DNA of 64,000 bases from DAITPV01 sp050692555 (GCA_050692555.1 JBOGVS010000013.1:6383-70382); one strand, 5' to 3'; counted from the first letter of the stretch, positions 15,519-25,259 are shown. The notes: generated by a model from the sequence alone, not told the origin. Translations and numbers: made by a program.

Positions 15519-17162
15519 GTGAGCCAGGAGATCAGGGGAGACCTGGAGTGGGGGAACATCCCCGGCCTGGTGCGTAGCTCCGCCGAACGGTTCGCCGACC
15601 GGGAGGCCGTGGTCGACCGACCGGTGACCTTGACGTTCGCCGACCTAGCCCTGGCCGTTGAGCGGGCGGCCCGGGCGACCATCGCCTCCGGCCTCGAGCC
15701 CGGCGACCGGTTCGCGGTCTGGGCCCCGAACATCCACGAGTGGATCGTGGCCGCCCTGGGCGCCATCTCGGCCGGCGGCGTGCTGGTGCCCATCAACACC
15801 CGGTTCAAGGGACCCGAAGCCGGCTACGTCCTGGGGAAGAGCGGCGCCCGGGTCCTGTTCACCGTGGACCGCTTCCTGGACACCGATTACGTGGGGTTGC
15901 TCCGCAACGACCTCGGCGGTCCGAAGGACGATCGGCCGGTCGCCGGTCTGGAAGCTCTGGAGACCGTGGTCTTGCTCCGCGGCGATGGCCTCGAGGGGAG
16001 CGTGCTGTGGGAGCGGTTCCTGGAAGGCGGGGACGCGGTACCCGAAACCGATGCCGTTCGCCGAGCGGACTCGGTCGGCCCCGAGGACCTCTCGGACATC
16101 ATCTTCACCTCGGGAACCACCGGCCGGCCGAAGGGCGTGATGACCACCCACGGCCAGACGCTCCGGGTGTTCGAGGTGTGGTCCCGGATCGTGGGTCTCA
16201 CGGAAGGGGATCGGTACCTGGTGGTGAATCCGTTCTTCCACACGTTCGGGTACAAGGCCGGGTTCCTGGCGGCCATCATGCGGGGAGCGGTCACGATCCC
16301 GCACGCCGTGTTCGACGCACCGTCGGTCCTCGAGCGTATCGAAGGGGAACGGGTCACCGTGCTCCCGGGACCGCCCACGCTGTACCAATCGATCCTCAAT
16401 CACCCCGATCGCGCCCGGTACGATCTTTCCTCGCTGCGCCTGGCGGTGACCGGCGCTGCCGTGGTCCCCGTCGAGCTGATCCGGCAGATGAGCGACGAGC
16501 TCACCTTTGACACGGTCCTCACCGCGTACGGCCTGACGGAATCCACGGGAACGGCCACGATGTGCCGGCCGGGCGACGACGCCGAGACCATCGCCATGAC
16601 CTCGGGGCGGGCCATCCCCGACACCGAGATCCGGGTAGTGGATGACGACGGCCGGCCGGTCACACCCGGGAACCCGGGAGAGGTGGTGATCCGCGGCTAC
16701 AACGTGATGACCGGGTACTTCGAGGAGCCGGAGCAGACCGGGGAGTCTGTCGACGCGAACGGGTGGCTCCACACGGGGGACATCGGGGTGATGGACGATC
16801 GCGGGTACCTGCGGATCACCGATCGCAAGAAGGACATGTTCATCGTGGGCGGGTTCAACGCGTATCCTGCCGAGATCGAGAACGCCCTCCTGGGCCACCC
16901 GGCCGTGGCCCAGGCCGCGGTGGTGGGAGCGCCGGACGAGCGGCTGGGAGAGACCGGCGTGGCGTTCGTGGTTCCTCGCACCGGAACTGAGATCGATCCG
17001 GATGAGCTGATCTCCTGGTCCAGAGACCGGTTGGCCAACTACAAGGTTCCTCGCCACATCGAGGTCGTTGACGCGCTGCCCATGAACGCCAGCGGCAAGG
17101 TCCTGAAGTACGAGCTCCGGGAGCGGGCCGCGGGTCTTGGGGCCGGCCGGGGTGTCACGTGA
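15519..17162 (+). CDS. Acyl-CoA ligase (AMP-forming), FadD3-like
   Basis: Activates a carboxylic acid to its CoA thioester via an acyl-adenylate. The 547-residue product has the P-loop FTSGTTGRPKGVMTTHG (about 196-212), YGLTESTGTATM, GWLHTGDIG, DRKKDMFIVGGFNAYPAEIE and the C-terminal catalytic-lysine motif NASGKVLKYE. The start is GTG 15519, after a GGAGG ribosome binding site (CAGGAGGCG) and operator 1. Its general resemblance to FadD3, the HIP-CoA ligase of steroid breakdown, and the setting support that role, but the substrate is inferred. The next gene starts within its stop codon. Confidence 0.88.
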   Translation: MSQEIRGDLEWGNIPGLVRSSAERFADREAVVDRPVTLTFADLALAVERAARATIASGLEPGDRFAVWAPNIHEWIVAALGAISAGGVLVPINTRFKGPEAGYVLGKSGARVLFTVDRFLDTDYVGLLRNDLGGPKDDRPVAGLEALETVVLLRGDGLEGSVLWERFLEGGDAVPETDAVRRADSVGPEDLSDIIFTSGTTGRPKGVMTTHGQTLRVFEVWSRIVGLTEGDRYLVVNPFFHTFGYKAGFLAAIMRGAVTIPHAVFDAPSVLERIEGERVTVLPGPPTLYQSILNHPDRARYDLSSLRLAVTGAAVVPVELIRQMSDELTFDTVLTAYGLTESTGTATMCRPGDDAETIAMTSGRAIPDTEIRVVDDDGRPVTPGNPGEVVIRGYNVMTGYFEEPEQTGESVDANGWLHTGDIGVMDDRGYLRITDRKKDMFIVGGFNAYPAEIENALLGHPAVAQAAVVGAPDERLGETGVAFVVPRTGTEIDPDELISWSRDRLANYKVPRHIEVVDALPMNASGKVLKYELRERAAGLGAGRGVT

Positions 17163-17950
17163 ACCACCAGCCGATCGAGCTGGGCACTGCGCTGTTCACC
17201 CTGGTGGAGCCCCATCCCGGCCATGAGGTCGCCTACAACCGGTGGTACGAGCGTGACCACTTCTACGCAGGGTGCATGATCGGACCGGGGATCCTGGGCG
17301 GTCGCCGGTTCGTGGCCCCGGCCCCGCTCAAGGAGCTGCGGTACCCGGAGGTGTCTCCGATCGTTCCAGACCGCGCTTCAGGCTCGTACCTGGCCCTGTA
17401 CTGGGTCGAGCGAGGCCTCCAGGACGAGTGGGGAACGTGGGCGGCCAAGCAAGTCCACGCGCTCCACAAGGCGGGCCGGATGTTCGCGGAGCGCGATCAC
17501 GTGCACACCAAGATTTACCGGTACCGGTGGGGGGCGTTCCGGGACCCTGATGGGGTACCGGCCGAGCTGGCCCTCGATCACCCCTTCCCGGGCCTGTCGG
17601 CGTTGTTCGTGGAAGCCGCCGATGGAGTCGACCGGGACCGGGCCGCCGAGTGGCTCAGAGACGAATACCTGCCGGATGCGCTCGACGGTTCCTCGGCGGC
17701 CATGTACCTGGCGTTCACTCCGGTCCCCGTCCCCGACGACGCCCCGGCCGACGTCCCGCGGATCGCCGAGGATGACCGACGGATCCTCCTCCTGGCGTTC
17801 CTCGACCGTCCCCCGGACGACGTCTGGGAGGACGAGTTCGCCCCCCACGGCAAGGCCATCGAAGCCGGCGGAATGGCCCGGTCGATCTGGGCCGCGCCGT
17901 TCATCCCCACGATCCCGGGAACCGACACGTACACCGACCAGCTTCGCTAA
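17159..17950 (+). CDS. EthD-like dimeric alpha-beta barrel protein of unknown function
   Basis: A 263-residue protein that seems to contain two ferredoxin-like halves: residues about 8-125 (GTALFTLVEPHPGHEVAYNRWYERDHF) and about 140-255 (LSALFVEAAD onward, with AEWLRDEYLPDALDGS). This arrangement resembles EthD and other dimeric alpha-beta barrel proteins found beside P450 or acyl-CoA genes. No catalytic motif is evident. The GTG start overlaps the ligase stop (GTGA), so it is co-translated with the ligase and may assist the same pathway. Confidence 0.6.
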   Translation: MNHQPIELGTALFTLVEPHPGHEVAYNRWYERDHFYAGCMIGPGILGGRRFVAPAPLKELRYPEVSPIVPDRASGSYLALYWVERGLQDEWGTWAAKQVHALHKAGRMFAERDHVHTKIYRYRWGAFRDPDGVPAELALDHPFPGLSALFVEAADGVDRDRAAEWLRDEYLPDALDGSSAAMYLAFTPVPVPDDAPADVPRIAEDDRRILLLAFLDRPPDDVWEDEFAPHGKAIEAGGMARSIWAAPFIPTIPGTDTYTDQLR

Positions 17951-17955
17951 GCGGC

Positions 17956-19143
17956 GTGGACCTCCGGTATACCGACGCCGAAGAACGGTTCCGCTCGGAA
18001 CTCCGCGACTGGCTAGCCGAGTCAATTCCCACGCTCCCGCCGGCACCCGAGCCGGAAGACTGGGCCGGCCGCCGCCAGTACGACACCCGGTGGCAGCGCA
18101 TGCTCCACGACGCCGGGTACGCGGGGACCGACTGGCCCACCGAATTCGGTGGGGGAGGCGCTTCCCCCACCGAGCAGCTGATCTTCCTGGAGGAGACCGA
18201 ACGGGCCGGGGCGCCATACGTCGGCGTCAACTTCGTGGGCCTTCTTCACGCCGGGCCGACGCTCATCGCCGAGGGCTCGGACGAGCAACGAACTCGGCAC
18301 CTCCCCCGAATCCTCACCGGGGACGAGGTGTGGTGTCAGGGCTTCTCCGAGCCTGGGGCCGGCTCGGACCTGGCGTCGCTGCGGACCCGCGCCGTGCGGG
18401 ACGGCGACGAGTACATGATCACTGGACAGAAGGTGTGGACCTCGTTCGCTCAGGTCGCCGACTACTGCGAGCTTCTGGTGCGCACGGATCCCGACGCCCC
18501 CAAGCACAAGGGGATCACCTGGCTGATCCTTCCGATGGACTCTCCGGGCATCGAGATCCGTCCTCTTCGCACCATCGCCGGATCGTCCGAGTTCAGCGAG
18601 GTGTTCCTGGACGAGGTCCGGGTGCCGGTGAGCAATCGTGTCGGGGAAGAGAACGACGGGTGGCGGGTGGCCATGGTCACGTTCAGCTTCGAGCGGGGCA
18701 CCGCCTTCGTCGGCGAGCTTCTGGGATCGATGCGCCTCCTGGAACGCCTGGCAGCGCTCGCCCGGGACTCATCTCGCGGGGATCCCGCATGGAACGATGC
18801 CGGTGTCCGCCGGGAGCTGGGGCACCTGGCCGCCGATCTCGACGCGCTGTGGGCGCTCACCCGCCGCAACGTGTCCCAAGCGGAGCGGACTGGGACGCCC
18901 GGCGTGGGCGGCTCGGTGTTCAAGCTCCATTACTCCGAGGTCCGCCACCGCCTGGGCGACGTGGCCATGCGGCTCCTGGGCCGAACCGGGCTGAGCCTGG
19001 AGGATGTCGATGGTCTCCCGGTCGGCGAGCACGTCCGGGGGTGGATCCACGCCATGTCGATCTCGATCGCCGCGGGGACGTCCCAGATCCAGCGGAACAT
19101 CGTGGCCGAGCGGATCCTGGGCCTGCCCAAGGAGCGAACGTGA
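17956..19143 (+). CDS. Acyl-CoA dehydrogenase, alpha-type subunit of a pair
   Basis: FAD-dependent alpha,beta-dehydrogenase of acyl-CoA, 395 residues. FAD/substrate segments WCQGFSEPGAGSDLASLRTRA and ITGQKVWTS, and the C-terminal AAGTSQIQRNIVAERILGLP. The canonical Glu of YEG-type enzymes is Ala here (IAAGTSQIQ), as in the FadE26/28 group of steroid side-chain enzymes that work as alpha2-beta2 tetramers. The next gene encodes the smaller partner and overlaps its stop (GTGA). Confidence 0.9.
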   Translation: MDLRYTDAEERFRSELRDWLAESIPTLPPAPEPEDWAGRRQYDTRWQRMLHDAGYAGTDWPTEFGGGGASPTEQLIFLEETERAGAPYVGVNFVGLLHAGPTLIAEGSDEQRTRHLPRILTGDEVWCQGFSEPGAGSDLASLRTRAVRDGDEYMITGQKVWTSFAQVADYCELLVRTDPDAPKHKGITWLILPMDSPGIEIRPLRTIAGSSEFSEVFLDEVRVPVSNRVGEENDGWRVAMVTFSFERGTAFVGELLGSMRLLERLAALARDSSRGDPAWNDAGVRRELGHLAADLDALWALTRRNVSQAERTGTPGVGGSVFKLHYSEVRHRLGDVAMRLLGRTGLSLEDVDGLPVGEHVRGWIHAMSISIAAGTSQIQRNIVAERILGLPKERT

Positions 19144-20120
19144 ACTTCGATCTCGACGAAGACGAGGTCGCCCTCCAGAAGGGTATCCGGGAGCTTTGCA
19201 GAGCCCGTGCCCCGCTGGACCGGATCCGCTCGCTCGGGGGAGGTGTGGACCGAGGCCTGTGGCGGGAGCTCGGTGAAGCCGGGGTGTTCGCGCTCAGACT
19301 TCCGGAGGCGGAGGGCGGGGTGGGACTGGGTTGCACACAGGCAGTGCTGGTGTTCGAGGAACTGGGACGGGCCCTGATCCCCGGGCCCCTGGTGGCGTCG
19401 CACCTGGCCGCTGGCATCGTGGAGGGAGCGGCCATCGGCGAGCGAGTGGTCGGTGTGGTCGAGCGCGACCAGATGCCGATCCTGGTGGAGCATCTCGACG
19501 GCCTCGACGATCTGATCGTCCTGGACGAGAAGGGGATGGCGCTCGTGGCTCCCGGTTCCCTCCAGGCCCGGGCCGTCGACCGGCCGCTGGACCCGCTGAC
19601 CCCGATGCATGCCGTGGACCGGTTTCCGGACGGAGAGGCTCTCGGCGGACCCGAGGAGGGCGCTCGGTGGGCGATCGAGGGGATCGCGCTCTCCGCCGCG
19701 CTCCTCCTGGGCATCGCTGGGGAGGCCACCGCTCTCGCGGTCGGCTACGCCAAGGAGCGGGTGCAGTTCGACCGGCCGATCGGCTCGTTCCAGGCCGTGA
19801 AGCACATCTTGGCCGACATGCTGGTTCGGACCGAGGTTGCTCGCGCTGCTGTGTATGCCGCGGGAGTCCACCTCGACGACTCGAAGGGGGGCGAGGCGGC
19901 ACGCGCGGTGGCGGGCGCGAAGCTGCTGGCCGGTGAGGCGGCCGTGGCAAACGCCAAGGCTTCCATCCAGGTGCACGGGGGGATGGGGTTCACGTGGGAG
20001 GCGGCCCATCATCTGTTCCTCAAGCGAGCAGCGGTTCTGGCCACGGCATTTGGCTCGGCGGACCACCTTTCAGAGGCCCTGGCCGGCCATCTGGCGGAGG
20101 CCGGCGGCTCCCCGCTATGA
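19140..20120 (+). CDS. Acyl-CoA dehydrogenase, short beta-type subunit of a pair
   Basis: A 326-residue acyl-CoA dehydrogenase relative, shorter than the usual 380 residues. The middle beta domain is reduced (about residues 115-165), while the C-terminal helical domain is intact: YAKERVQFDRPIGSFQAVKH and IQVHGGMGFTWEAAHHLFLKRA. This layout is typical of the second subunit of heteromeric steroid acyl-CoA dehydrogenases (FadE27/29 type). The GTG start overlaps the stop of the alpha subunit. Confidence 0.88.
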   Translation: MNFDLDEDEVALQKGIRELCRARAPLDRIRSLGGGVDRGLWRELGEAGVFALRLPEAEGGVGLGCTQAVLVFEELGRALIPGPLVASHLAAGIVEGAAIGERVVGVVERDQMPILVEHLDGLDDLIVLDEKGMALVAPGSLQARAVDRPLDPLTPMHAVDRFPDGEALGGPEEGARWAIEGIALSAALLLGIAGEATALAVGYAKERVQFDRPIGSFQAVKHILADMLVRTEVARAAVYAAGVHLDDSKGGEAARAVAGAKLLAGEAAVANAKASIQVHGGMGFTWEAAHHLFLKRAAVLATAFGSADHLSEALAGHLAEAGGSPL

Positions 20121-20121
20121 T

Positions 20122-20136
20122 CTGACGCACCGTCAG
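20122..20136. promoter_or_regulatory. Regulon operator 2 (CTGAC-N5-GTCAG)
   Basis: CTGACGCACCGTCAG with perfect arms. A -10 box, TATGAT (20116-20121), directly precedes it, so the operator covers the transcription start. The ATG at 20140 follows 3 nt later. Confidence 0.7.
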
Positions 20137-20139
20137 CTC

Positions 20140-21684
20140 ATGTCACCGATGATCGAGGCCCGGACGCTGTGGGAGCTGGTCGAGCGGCGGGCGAAGGAGA
20201 CATCCGACGCCCGAGCCGCGGTCGACGAGAATGGGCGGTCGCTCACGTTCCTTGAGCTGCGAGACGCTTCGGAGCGCGCCGCCGCCGGCCTGTCCGAGCT
20301 GGGGATCACCGAGGGTTCCGTGGTCTCCTGGCAGCTCCCCACCTGGATCGAGTCGATGGTGCTGGTCGGTGCCCTCAGCCGTTTGGGCGCGGTGCAGAAT
20401 CCCATCCTCCCGATCCTTCGGGAGAAGGAGGTGGGATTCATCGTCCGTCAAGCGAAGCCCCGCCTCCTGATCGTCCCGTCCACGTTCCGGGATTTCGACT
20501 TCCAGGCCATGGCGCGCTCGGTCACCGACGGCCTGCCCACCGATGTGCTCGTGGCCGACCGCGAGCTTCCCGACGCCGATCCTGTCGCGCTGCCTCCGCC
20601 ATCGGCAGCCGCGGACGAGCTCCCCGTCCGGTGGCTGTTCTACACGTCGGGGACCACCGCGGAGCCGAAAGGGGCCCAGCACACCGACCTCTCGGTGATG
20701 GAAGCCGCCCTGTGCATGGCGGAGGGATTGGTCCTAGCTCCCAAGGACCGCAGCGCCCTGGTGTTCCCGTTCACCCACATCGGAGGGATCGTGTGGATGT
20801 TCGCGGGCCTGCTGGTGGGGCTCACCAACATCCTGCACCAGACGTTCGATCCGGTCGGGACCACCGAGCTCCTCCAACGTGAGGGCGTCACGCTGGCGGG
20901 GGCGGGCACCCCGTTCCACATGGCCTACCTGGCCTATCAGCGGGAGCACCCGGAGACCAAGCTGTTCCCCGGCGTCCGGGCGTTCCCCGGAGGAGGCGCC
21001 CCCAAGCCGCCGCAGCTGCACCTCGAGGTGAAGAAGGAGATCGGAGGCGCCGGGATCGTCTCCGGTTACGGCCTCACCGAGGCCCCCATCCTGACCATGG
21101 CCGGCGTCGACGACTCCGACGAGGTCCTGGCCACCACCGAAGGCCGAGCCAGGCGCGGCGTGGAGCTGCGAGTGGTGACGCTGGACGGCCGGGTGGCCGG
21201 GACCGGCGAGGAAGGGGAGATCCGAGCCCGGGCGCCTCAGCTTATGCAGGGCTACCTGGACCCCTCGCTGGACCGAGAAGCCTTCGACGAGGACGGGTGG
21301 TTCCGGACCGGGGACCTGGGCCGGTTGGACGACGCCGGGAACGTGACCATCACCGGCCGGCTCAAGGACGTCATCATCCGCAAGGGAGAGAACATCAGCG
21401 CCAAGGAGGTCGAGGATCTGCTGTTCGAGCACCCCAAGGTTGCGGACGTCGCGGTGGTCGGCCTCCCGGACCCCGAGGTGGGGGAGCGGTGCTGCGCGGT
21501 GGTGGCCCTCGCCGACGCCGGGGACCCGCTGGCGTTCGACGACATGGTTTCGTTCCTGAAGGACAAGGGCCTGGCGAAGCACAAGCTCCCGGAGCGGCTG
21601 GAGATCGTCGAGGCCTTGCCCCGGAACCCGGCGGGTAAGGTGGTCAAGACGGAGCTGCGGGAGCGGTACGCCGCGGCGAGCTGA
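20140..21684 (+). CDS. Acyl-CoA ligase (AMP-forming)
   Basis: A 514-residue adenylate-forming ligase. P-loop FYTSGTTAEPKGAQHTD (about 167-183), GYGLTEAPILTM, GWFRTGDLG, GRLKDVIIRKGENISAKEVE and NPAGKVVKTEL. The motif order is complete and the length is normal for the FadD/cyclohexanecarboxylate-CoA ligase group. It has its own operator (2), so it is controlled separately from the dehydrogenase pair upstream. The start is ATG 20140 or the in-frame ATG at 20149; the acid substrate is unknown. Confidence 0.88.
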   Translation: MSPMIEARTLWELVERRAKETSDARAAVDENGRSLTFLELRDASERAAAGLSELGITEGSVVSWQLPTWIESMVLVGALSRLGAVQNPILPILREKEVGFIVRQAKPRLLIVPSTFRDFDFQAMARSVTDGLPTDVLVADRELPDADPVALPPPSAAADELPVRWLFYTSGTTAEPKGAQHTDLSVMEAALCMAEGLVLAPKDRSALVFPFTHIGGIVWMFAGLLVGLTNILHQTFDPVGTTELLQREGVTLAGAGTPFHMAYLAYQREHPETKLFPGVRAFPGGGAPKPPQLHLEVKKEIGGAGIVSGYGLTEAPILTMAGVDDSDEVLATTEGRARRGVELRVVTLDGRVAGTGEEGEIRARAPQLMQGYLDPSLDREAFDEDGWFRTGDLGRLDDAGNVTITGRLKDVIIRKGENISAKEVEDLLFEHPKVADVAVVGLPDPEVGERCCAVVALADAGDPLAFDDMVSFLKDKGLAKHKLPERLEIVEALPRNPAGKVVKTELRERYAAAS

Positions 21685-21703
21685 CCGAGACGAGGAGGCC
21701 ACA

Positions 21704-22090
21704 GTGCATCCCAACGAAGAGCGAGTACGGAGCGCGTTCGACGCGTACGCCCGCAAGGACATCGCCGCCGCCCAGGACCTCCTGGCCGACGACGTGACCT
21801 GGCATTTCGCCGGACGCCATCCGTTCTCCGGGCACTACACCGGGAAGGACACGGTCCAGGACGTGTGGGCCCGGCGGCGGAAGCTCACCGGGGGAACGCT
21901 TGGCTACGAGGTCCACGACGTGCTGGCCAACGACGAGCACGTCGCCGCCCTCCTCCTGAACAAGGCCGAGCGAGACGGCAAGACGCTCGAGTGGAAGAGC
22001 GTGAGCGTCTACCACATGCGCGACGGCCAGATCGTGGAGGCCTGGGACCACAACGACGATCAGCACGCCGTCGACGAGTTCTGGTCCTGA
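21704..22090 (+). CDS. SnoaL/NTF2-like fold protein
   Basis: A 128-residue cone-fold protein: RSAFDAYARKDIAAAQDLLADDVTWHFAG at the start and VSVYHMRDGQIVEAWDHNDDQHAVDEFW at the end are typical of the SnoaL-like branch, which includes steroid isomerases and cyclases but also many proteins of unknown role. A GAGGAGG ribosome binding site precedes the GTG. It follows the ligase by 19 nt and is probably in the same transcript. Confidence 0.8.
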   Translation: MHPNEERVRSAFDAYARKDIAAAQDLLADDVTWHFAGRHPFSGHYTGKDTVQDVWARRRKLTGGTLGYEVHDVLANDEHVAALLLNKAERDGKTLEWKSVSVYHMRDGQIVEAWDHNDDQHAVDEFWS

Positions 22091-22099
22091 GGGCGGACG

Positions 22100-24226
22100 T
22101 CAGCGAGACACGATCAACGCGTCGAGGGCGACGACTCCGTCCGGACGTGCCACCAGCGGGTTGACGTCGACCTCGGCCACGTCGTCCGCCAGATCAACGG
22201 CCAGGCGCTGAACCTTCATGATCGCGTCGACCAGCGCCCTGATGTCGGCCGGGGGATGGCCCCGGGCACCCTTGAGCAGTGACGCGCTCCTGGTCTCCTC
22301 CACCATCCTCCGGGCCTCCGCTCGCGTGAATGGGGGAACCCGGAAGGTGACGTCGCGGAACACCTCGATGGCGATCCCTCCCAGGCCGAACATCACGGTC
22401 GGTCCGAACAGCTCGTCCTGAACCACGCCGACGGCCGTCTCGACGCCGCCCTCCACCAGCTCGGAGACCAGAACGCCTTCGATGGGACCATCCGGGGCCG
22501 CGGCCCGGGCCAGGTCCATGAGCTCCGCGAACGCGGCACGGACTTCGCGCTCGGTGCGGACGCCGATCCGGATGAGGTCCAGGTCCGTCTTGTGGAGCAG
22601 CACCGGCGAGGACACCTTCATCACCACGGGGAAGCCGATGGTCCGTGCCGCTCGGGCCGCCTCCGCGGCGCTCTCGCACAGGACGTCCCTGGTGACCGGG
22701 ATGCCGTACGCCGCCAGGATCTCCTTCGATCGGTGCTCGGAGAGGGCCGCGCTCGCGGAGAGCAGGGCCTCGGCGGTGCTCGCCGCCGGCAACCGGCGAG
22801 CCACCGGCCGGTCGAAGGGCGAACGGTAGCGGCTGCGGAAGCCGTGGTAGTCGAGGTATGCCTTCACCGCGGTCAGGCAGTTCCCCACCGAGCGGAACAG
22901 CGGGAGCTGCGACTTCAGCAGGACCTCCCGGTACCCCTCCTCGTCGGCGGTGGGCGATCCCCACACCACGCACACGGGTTTCTCGGTCTTGCTCGCGGCG
23001 TCCACCAGGTCCTGGGCTAGCCGGTCGCTGATCGGGGAGAAGGAACCGGGGATGGGGACGATCAGGATGTCCACGCCGGGGTCCTCGAGGATGGCGTCGA
23101 GGATCTTCGGTCCCCGCTCGTCGCCGGTGGGGTGGCCTCCGGTGTCCACGGGGTTGGACACCCGGAGGTAGTCGGCGATCCACTCGTGGAGCCGCTCCTG
23201 GGTCTCCCCTGTGAGCTCGGGGAGCCGGAGCCCCATGGCGGTGGCCCAGTCGGCCACGTGGGTGCAGGTCCCCCCGGAGATCGAGTAGATGGCCACCCCG
23301 TCCCCGGAGGGTGGCGGACACCGGGCCATCATCGCCGAGACCTCCAGCAGCTGGTCCAGTCCGTCCACCCGGGTGATCCCGTACTGGCGGAACACCGCGG
23401 ACATCACCGCGTCGGACCCGGCCAGGTGCGCGGCGTGGGTCTTGACCCACGACCTCCCCACCTCGGTCCGGCCCGCCTTGACGAAGACCAGGGGGACCGC
23501 CCGCCGGAGGGCGTGGTCCGCCGCGAGCGTCAGGGTCCGGCCGTCCTTGAACCCCTCGATGTATCCGGACACCACCCCGACGTCCGGCTGGTCGGCGAAC
23601 CACCGGATGAAGTCCGCGGACTCCAGGTCGGCCTCGTTCCCCGTGGGGGCCCACCCCTCCATGGGGATGCCGATCTCCTGGGCCTGGTAGATCGGACGCC
23701 CCTGGTGGCCGCTTTGAGTGATCAGGCCGATGCGTTTTCCGGGCAGGTCCCGGCGGAACGGCTGGAACGCGTTGAGCGTGGTGTTCGGCCCCAGGAGATG
23801 GATGTCGTTGTCCCGGACCAGGCCCTCGATCTCGGCCTGCCGGGCCGCGCCGTCATCGCCGGACTCGGCGAACCCGGCAGCGAACACCACCGCGAACGGG
23901 ACCTTCTTGCCGATGGCGTCCTTCAGGGGCCCGGTGGCCGAGCTCACCAGGATCACTGCGACGTCCACGTCCTCGGGGACGTCCGCCACAGACGGATAGC
24001 ATCGCTCGCCGTCGACCTCCTCCCGATTGGGGTTCACCGGGAACACCCGGCGCCCCAGGGCCTTCGACCAGTCCCTGATGAGCCGGTAGTTGAGGGTGCC
24101 GGCGCTCCCGGGGCTGTCCGAGGCCCCGATCACCGCGATGGTCTGGGCGTTGAAGAACCGGTCGAGGTCCACGTCTCGGAGCTCGACCGGCCGGCCGGTG
24201 ACGTCCAGGCGCGTGGGGTCGCTCAT
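22100..24226 (-). CDS. ADP-forming acyl-CoA synthetase (alpha-beta fusion)
   Basis: Interconverts an acyl-CoA, ADP and phosphate with acid, CoA and ATP. The 708-residue product has the N-terminal CoA-binding Rossmann domain (IAVIGASDSPGSAG, about 31-44), a middle succinyl-CoA-synthetase-like domain with ITQSGHQG and the GxxG segment YSISGGTCTHVAD, and a C-terminal ATP-grasp domain from about residue 490 (ILAAYGIPVTRDVL, VMKVSSPVLLHKTDLD, VDVNPLVARPDG). It may recover energy or free CoA during catabolism. Operator 3 lies 12 bp upstream of its ATG. Confidence 0.9.
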   Translation of the reverse strand: MSDPTRLDVTGRPVELRDVDLDRFFNAQTIAVIGASDSPGSAGTLNYRLIRDWSKALGRRVFPVNPNREEVDGERCYPSVADVPEDVDVAVILVSSATGPLKDAIGKKVPFAVVFAAGFAESGDDGAARQAEIEGLVRDNDIHLLGPNTTLNAFQPFRRDLPGKRIGLITQSGHQGRPIYQAQEIGIPMEGWAPTGNEADLESADFIRWFADQPDVGVVSGYIEGFKDGRTLTLAADHALRRAVPLVFVKAGRTEVGRSWVKTHAAHLAGSDAVMSAVFRQYGITRVDGLDQLLEVSAMMARCPPPSGDGVAIYSISGGTCTHVADWATAMGLRLPELTGETQERLHEWIADYLRVSNPVDTGGHPTGDERGPKILDAILEDPGVDILIVPIPGSFSPISDRLAQDLVDAASKTEKPVCVVWGSPTADEEGYREVLLKSQLPLFRSVGNCLTAVKAYLDYHGFRSRYRSPFDRPVARRLPAASTAEALLSASAALSEHRSKEILAAYGIPVTRDVLCESAAEAARAARTIGFPVVMKVSSPVLLHKTDLDLIRIGVRTEREVRAAFAELMDLARAAAPDGPIEGVLVSELVEGGVETAVGVVQDELFGPTVMFGLGGIAIEVFRDVTFRVPPFTRAEARRMVEETRSASLLKGARGHPPADIRALVDAIMKVQRLAVDLADDVAEVDVNPLVARPDGVVALDALIVSR

Positions 24227-24238
24227 GGCGTAGATTTC

Positions 24239-24253
24239 CTGACGGTGTGTCAG
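24239..24253. promoter_or_regulatory. Regulon operator 3 (CTGAC-N5-GTCAG), divergent
   Basis: CTGACGGTGTGTCAG with perfect arms between the ADP-forming synthetase (minus) and the cyclase-hydratase-LLM operon (plus). On the minus strand TAGGAT directly precedes it; on the plus strand TAGCAT (24258-24263) follows it. Confidence 0.7.
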
Positions 24254-24296
24254 ATCCTAGCATCGGGATGAGTCCCTCCCAGCCGGGCGGTGCGCG

Positions 24297-25259
24297 TTGA
24301 CGGTGAGCGCGGGGTCGAGGATGCTCCCCTCCGTGCCCCTCCCCAGAGAGTTCCACGAGCTCGCCGAGCGGGTGAACAACTGGGGCCGTTGGGGCCCCGA
24401 CGACGAGATCGGGACCCTCAACCTGATCACCCCCGACACCGTTCGCGCGGCGGCGGCGTCGGTGAGGTCCGGGCGGCGGTTCTCCCTGGCCCTGCCCCTA
24501 TCGTCGGACGGCCCGCAGACCGGCGCGGTCGCCGGAAGGGTCAACCCGGAGCGCACCATGATCGCCGTCAACCAGCCACTGACCGCCGACCCCTCCCAGA
24601 TCTCCATCAGCGACGACGTGGTAACCATGGGCCTCCAGGCGGCCACTCACTGGGACTCCCTGGCCCACGTCAGCTACGACGGACGGCTGTACAACGGCTT
24701 CCCCACGGCGACCATCGACGCCGTGGGCGCCGCCCGGTGCGGCATCGACAAGGTGGGAGCCCTCGTCGGGCGGGGGGTCCTCCTGGACGTGGCCCGGGCC
24801 AGGGGGGTCGACCGGCTGGATGGAGGGTACGCGCTCCTCCCGGAGGACCTGAACACCGCGGAGCAGCTGGCCGGGGTCACGGTCGGCCCCGGAGACATCG
24901 TCCTGCTGCGCACGGGTCAGATGCGGGTGCTGAAGGCCGGCGACAAGAAGCGGTACGCCGCGCCGGCAGCGGGTCCCTCGATGCAGACGGTGGAGTGGTT
25001 CCACGGACGGGACGTGGCCGCGGTGGCCACCGACAACCTCACGTTCGAGGTGTTCCCCGGCGAACGAGAGGACTGCCTGCTCCCCGTGCATCTCCTTCAT
25101 CTCGTGGAGATGGGGATGACCCAGGGGCAGAACTTCGACCTCGAGGAGCTGGGCGCGGACTGCGCCGAGGACGGCGTGTACGAGTTCTTCCTCGAGGCGT
25201 CGCCGCACCCCTTCGTCGGAGGGCTCGGCAGCCCGGTGAACCCGGTAGCCATCAAGTAG
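24297..25259 (+). CDS. Cyclase family protein (kynurenine-formamidase-like metal hydrolase)
   Basis: A 320-residue member of the cyclase family (PF04199 type). It has the lead WGRWGPDDEIGTLNLITPDTV, the metal-binding motif HWDSLAHVSYDGRLYNG (HxxxxxH, where the family has HxGTHxDxPxH) and TFEVFPGEREDCLLPVHLLHL. Members hydrolyse amides, lactones or esters with a divalent metal. The annotated start is TTG 24297; GTG 24303 and ATG 24321 are in frame and cannot be excluded. First gene of an operon with an enoyl-CoA hydratase and an LLM enzyme, behind operator 3. Confidence 0.82.
   Translation: MTVSAGSRMLPSVPLPREFHELAERVNNWGRWGPDDEIGTLNLITPDTVRAAAASVRSGRRFSLALPLSSDGPQTGAVAGRVNPERTMIAVNQPLTADPSQISISDDVVTMGLQAATHWDSLAHVSYDGRLYNGFPTATIDAVGAARCGIDKVGALVGRGVLLDVARARGVDRLDGGYALLPEDLNTAEQLAGVTVGPGDIVLLRTGQMRVLKAGDKKRYAAPAAGPSMQTVEWFHGRDVAAVATDNLTFEVFPGEREDCLLPVHLLHLVEMGMTQGQNFDLEELGADCAEDGVYEFFLEASPHPFVGGLGSPVNPVAIK

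Noticed and set aside
22087..22103. CTGAG...GTCAG inverted repeat at the meeting point of two genes
   Set aside because: One arm is mismatched, the spacer is longer than 5 bp, and it lies between two 3' ends, not at a promoter.
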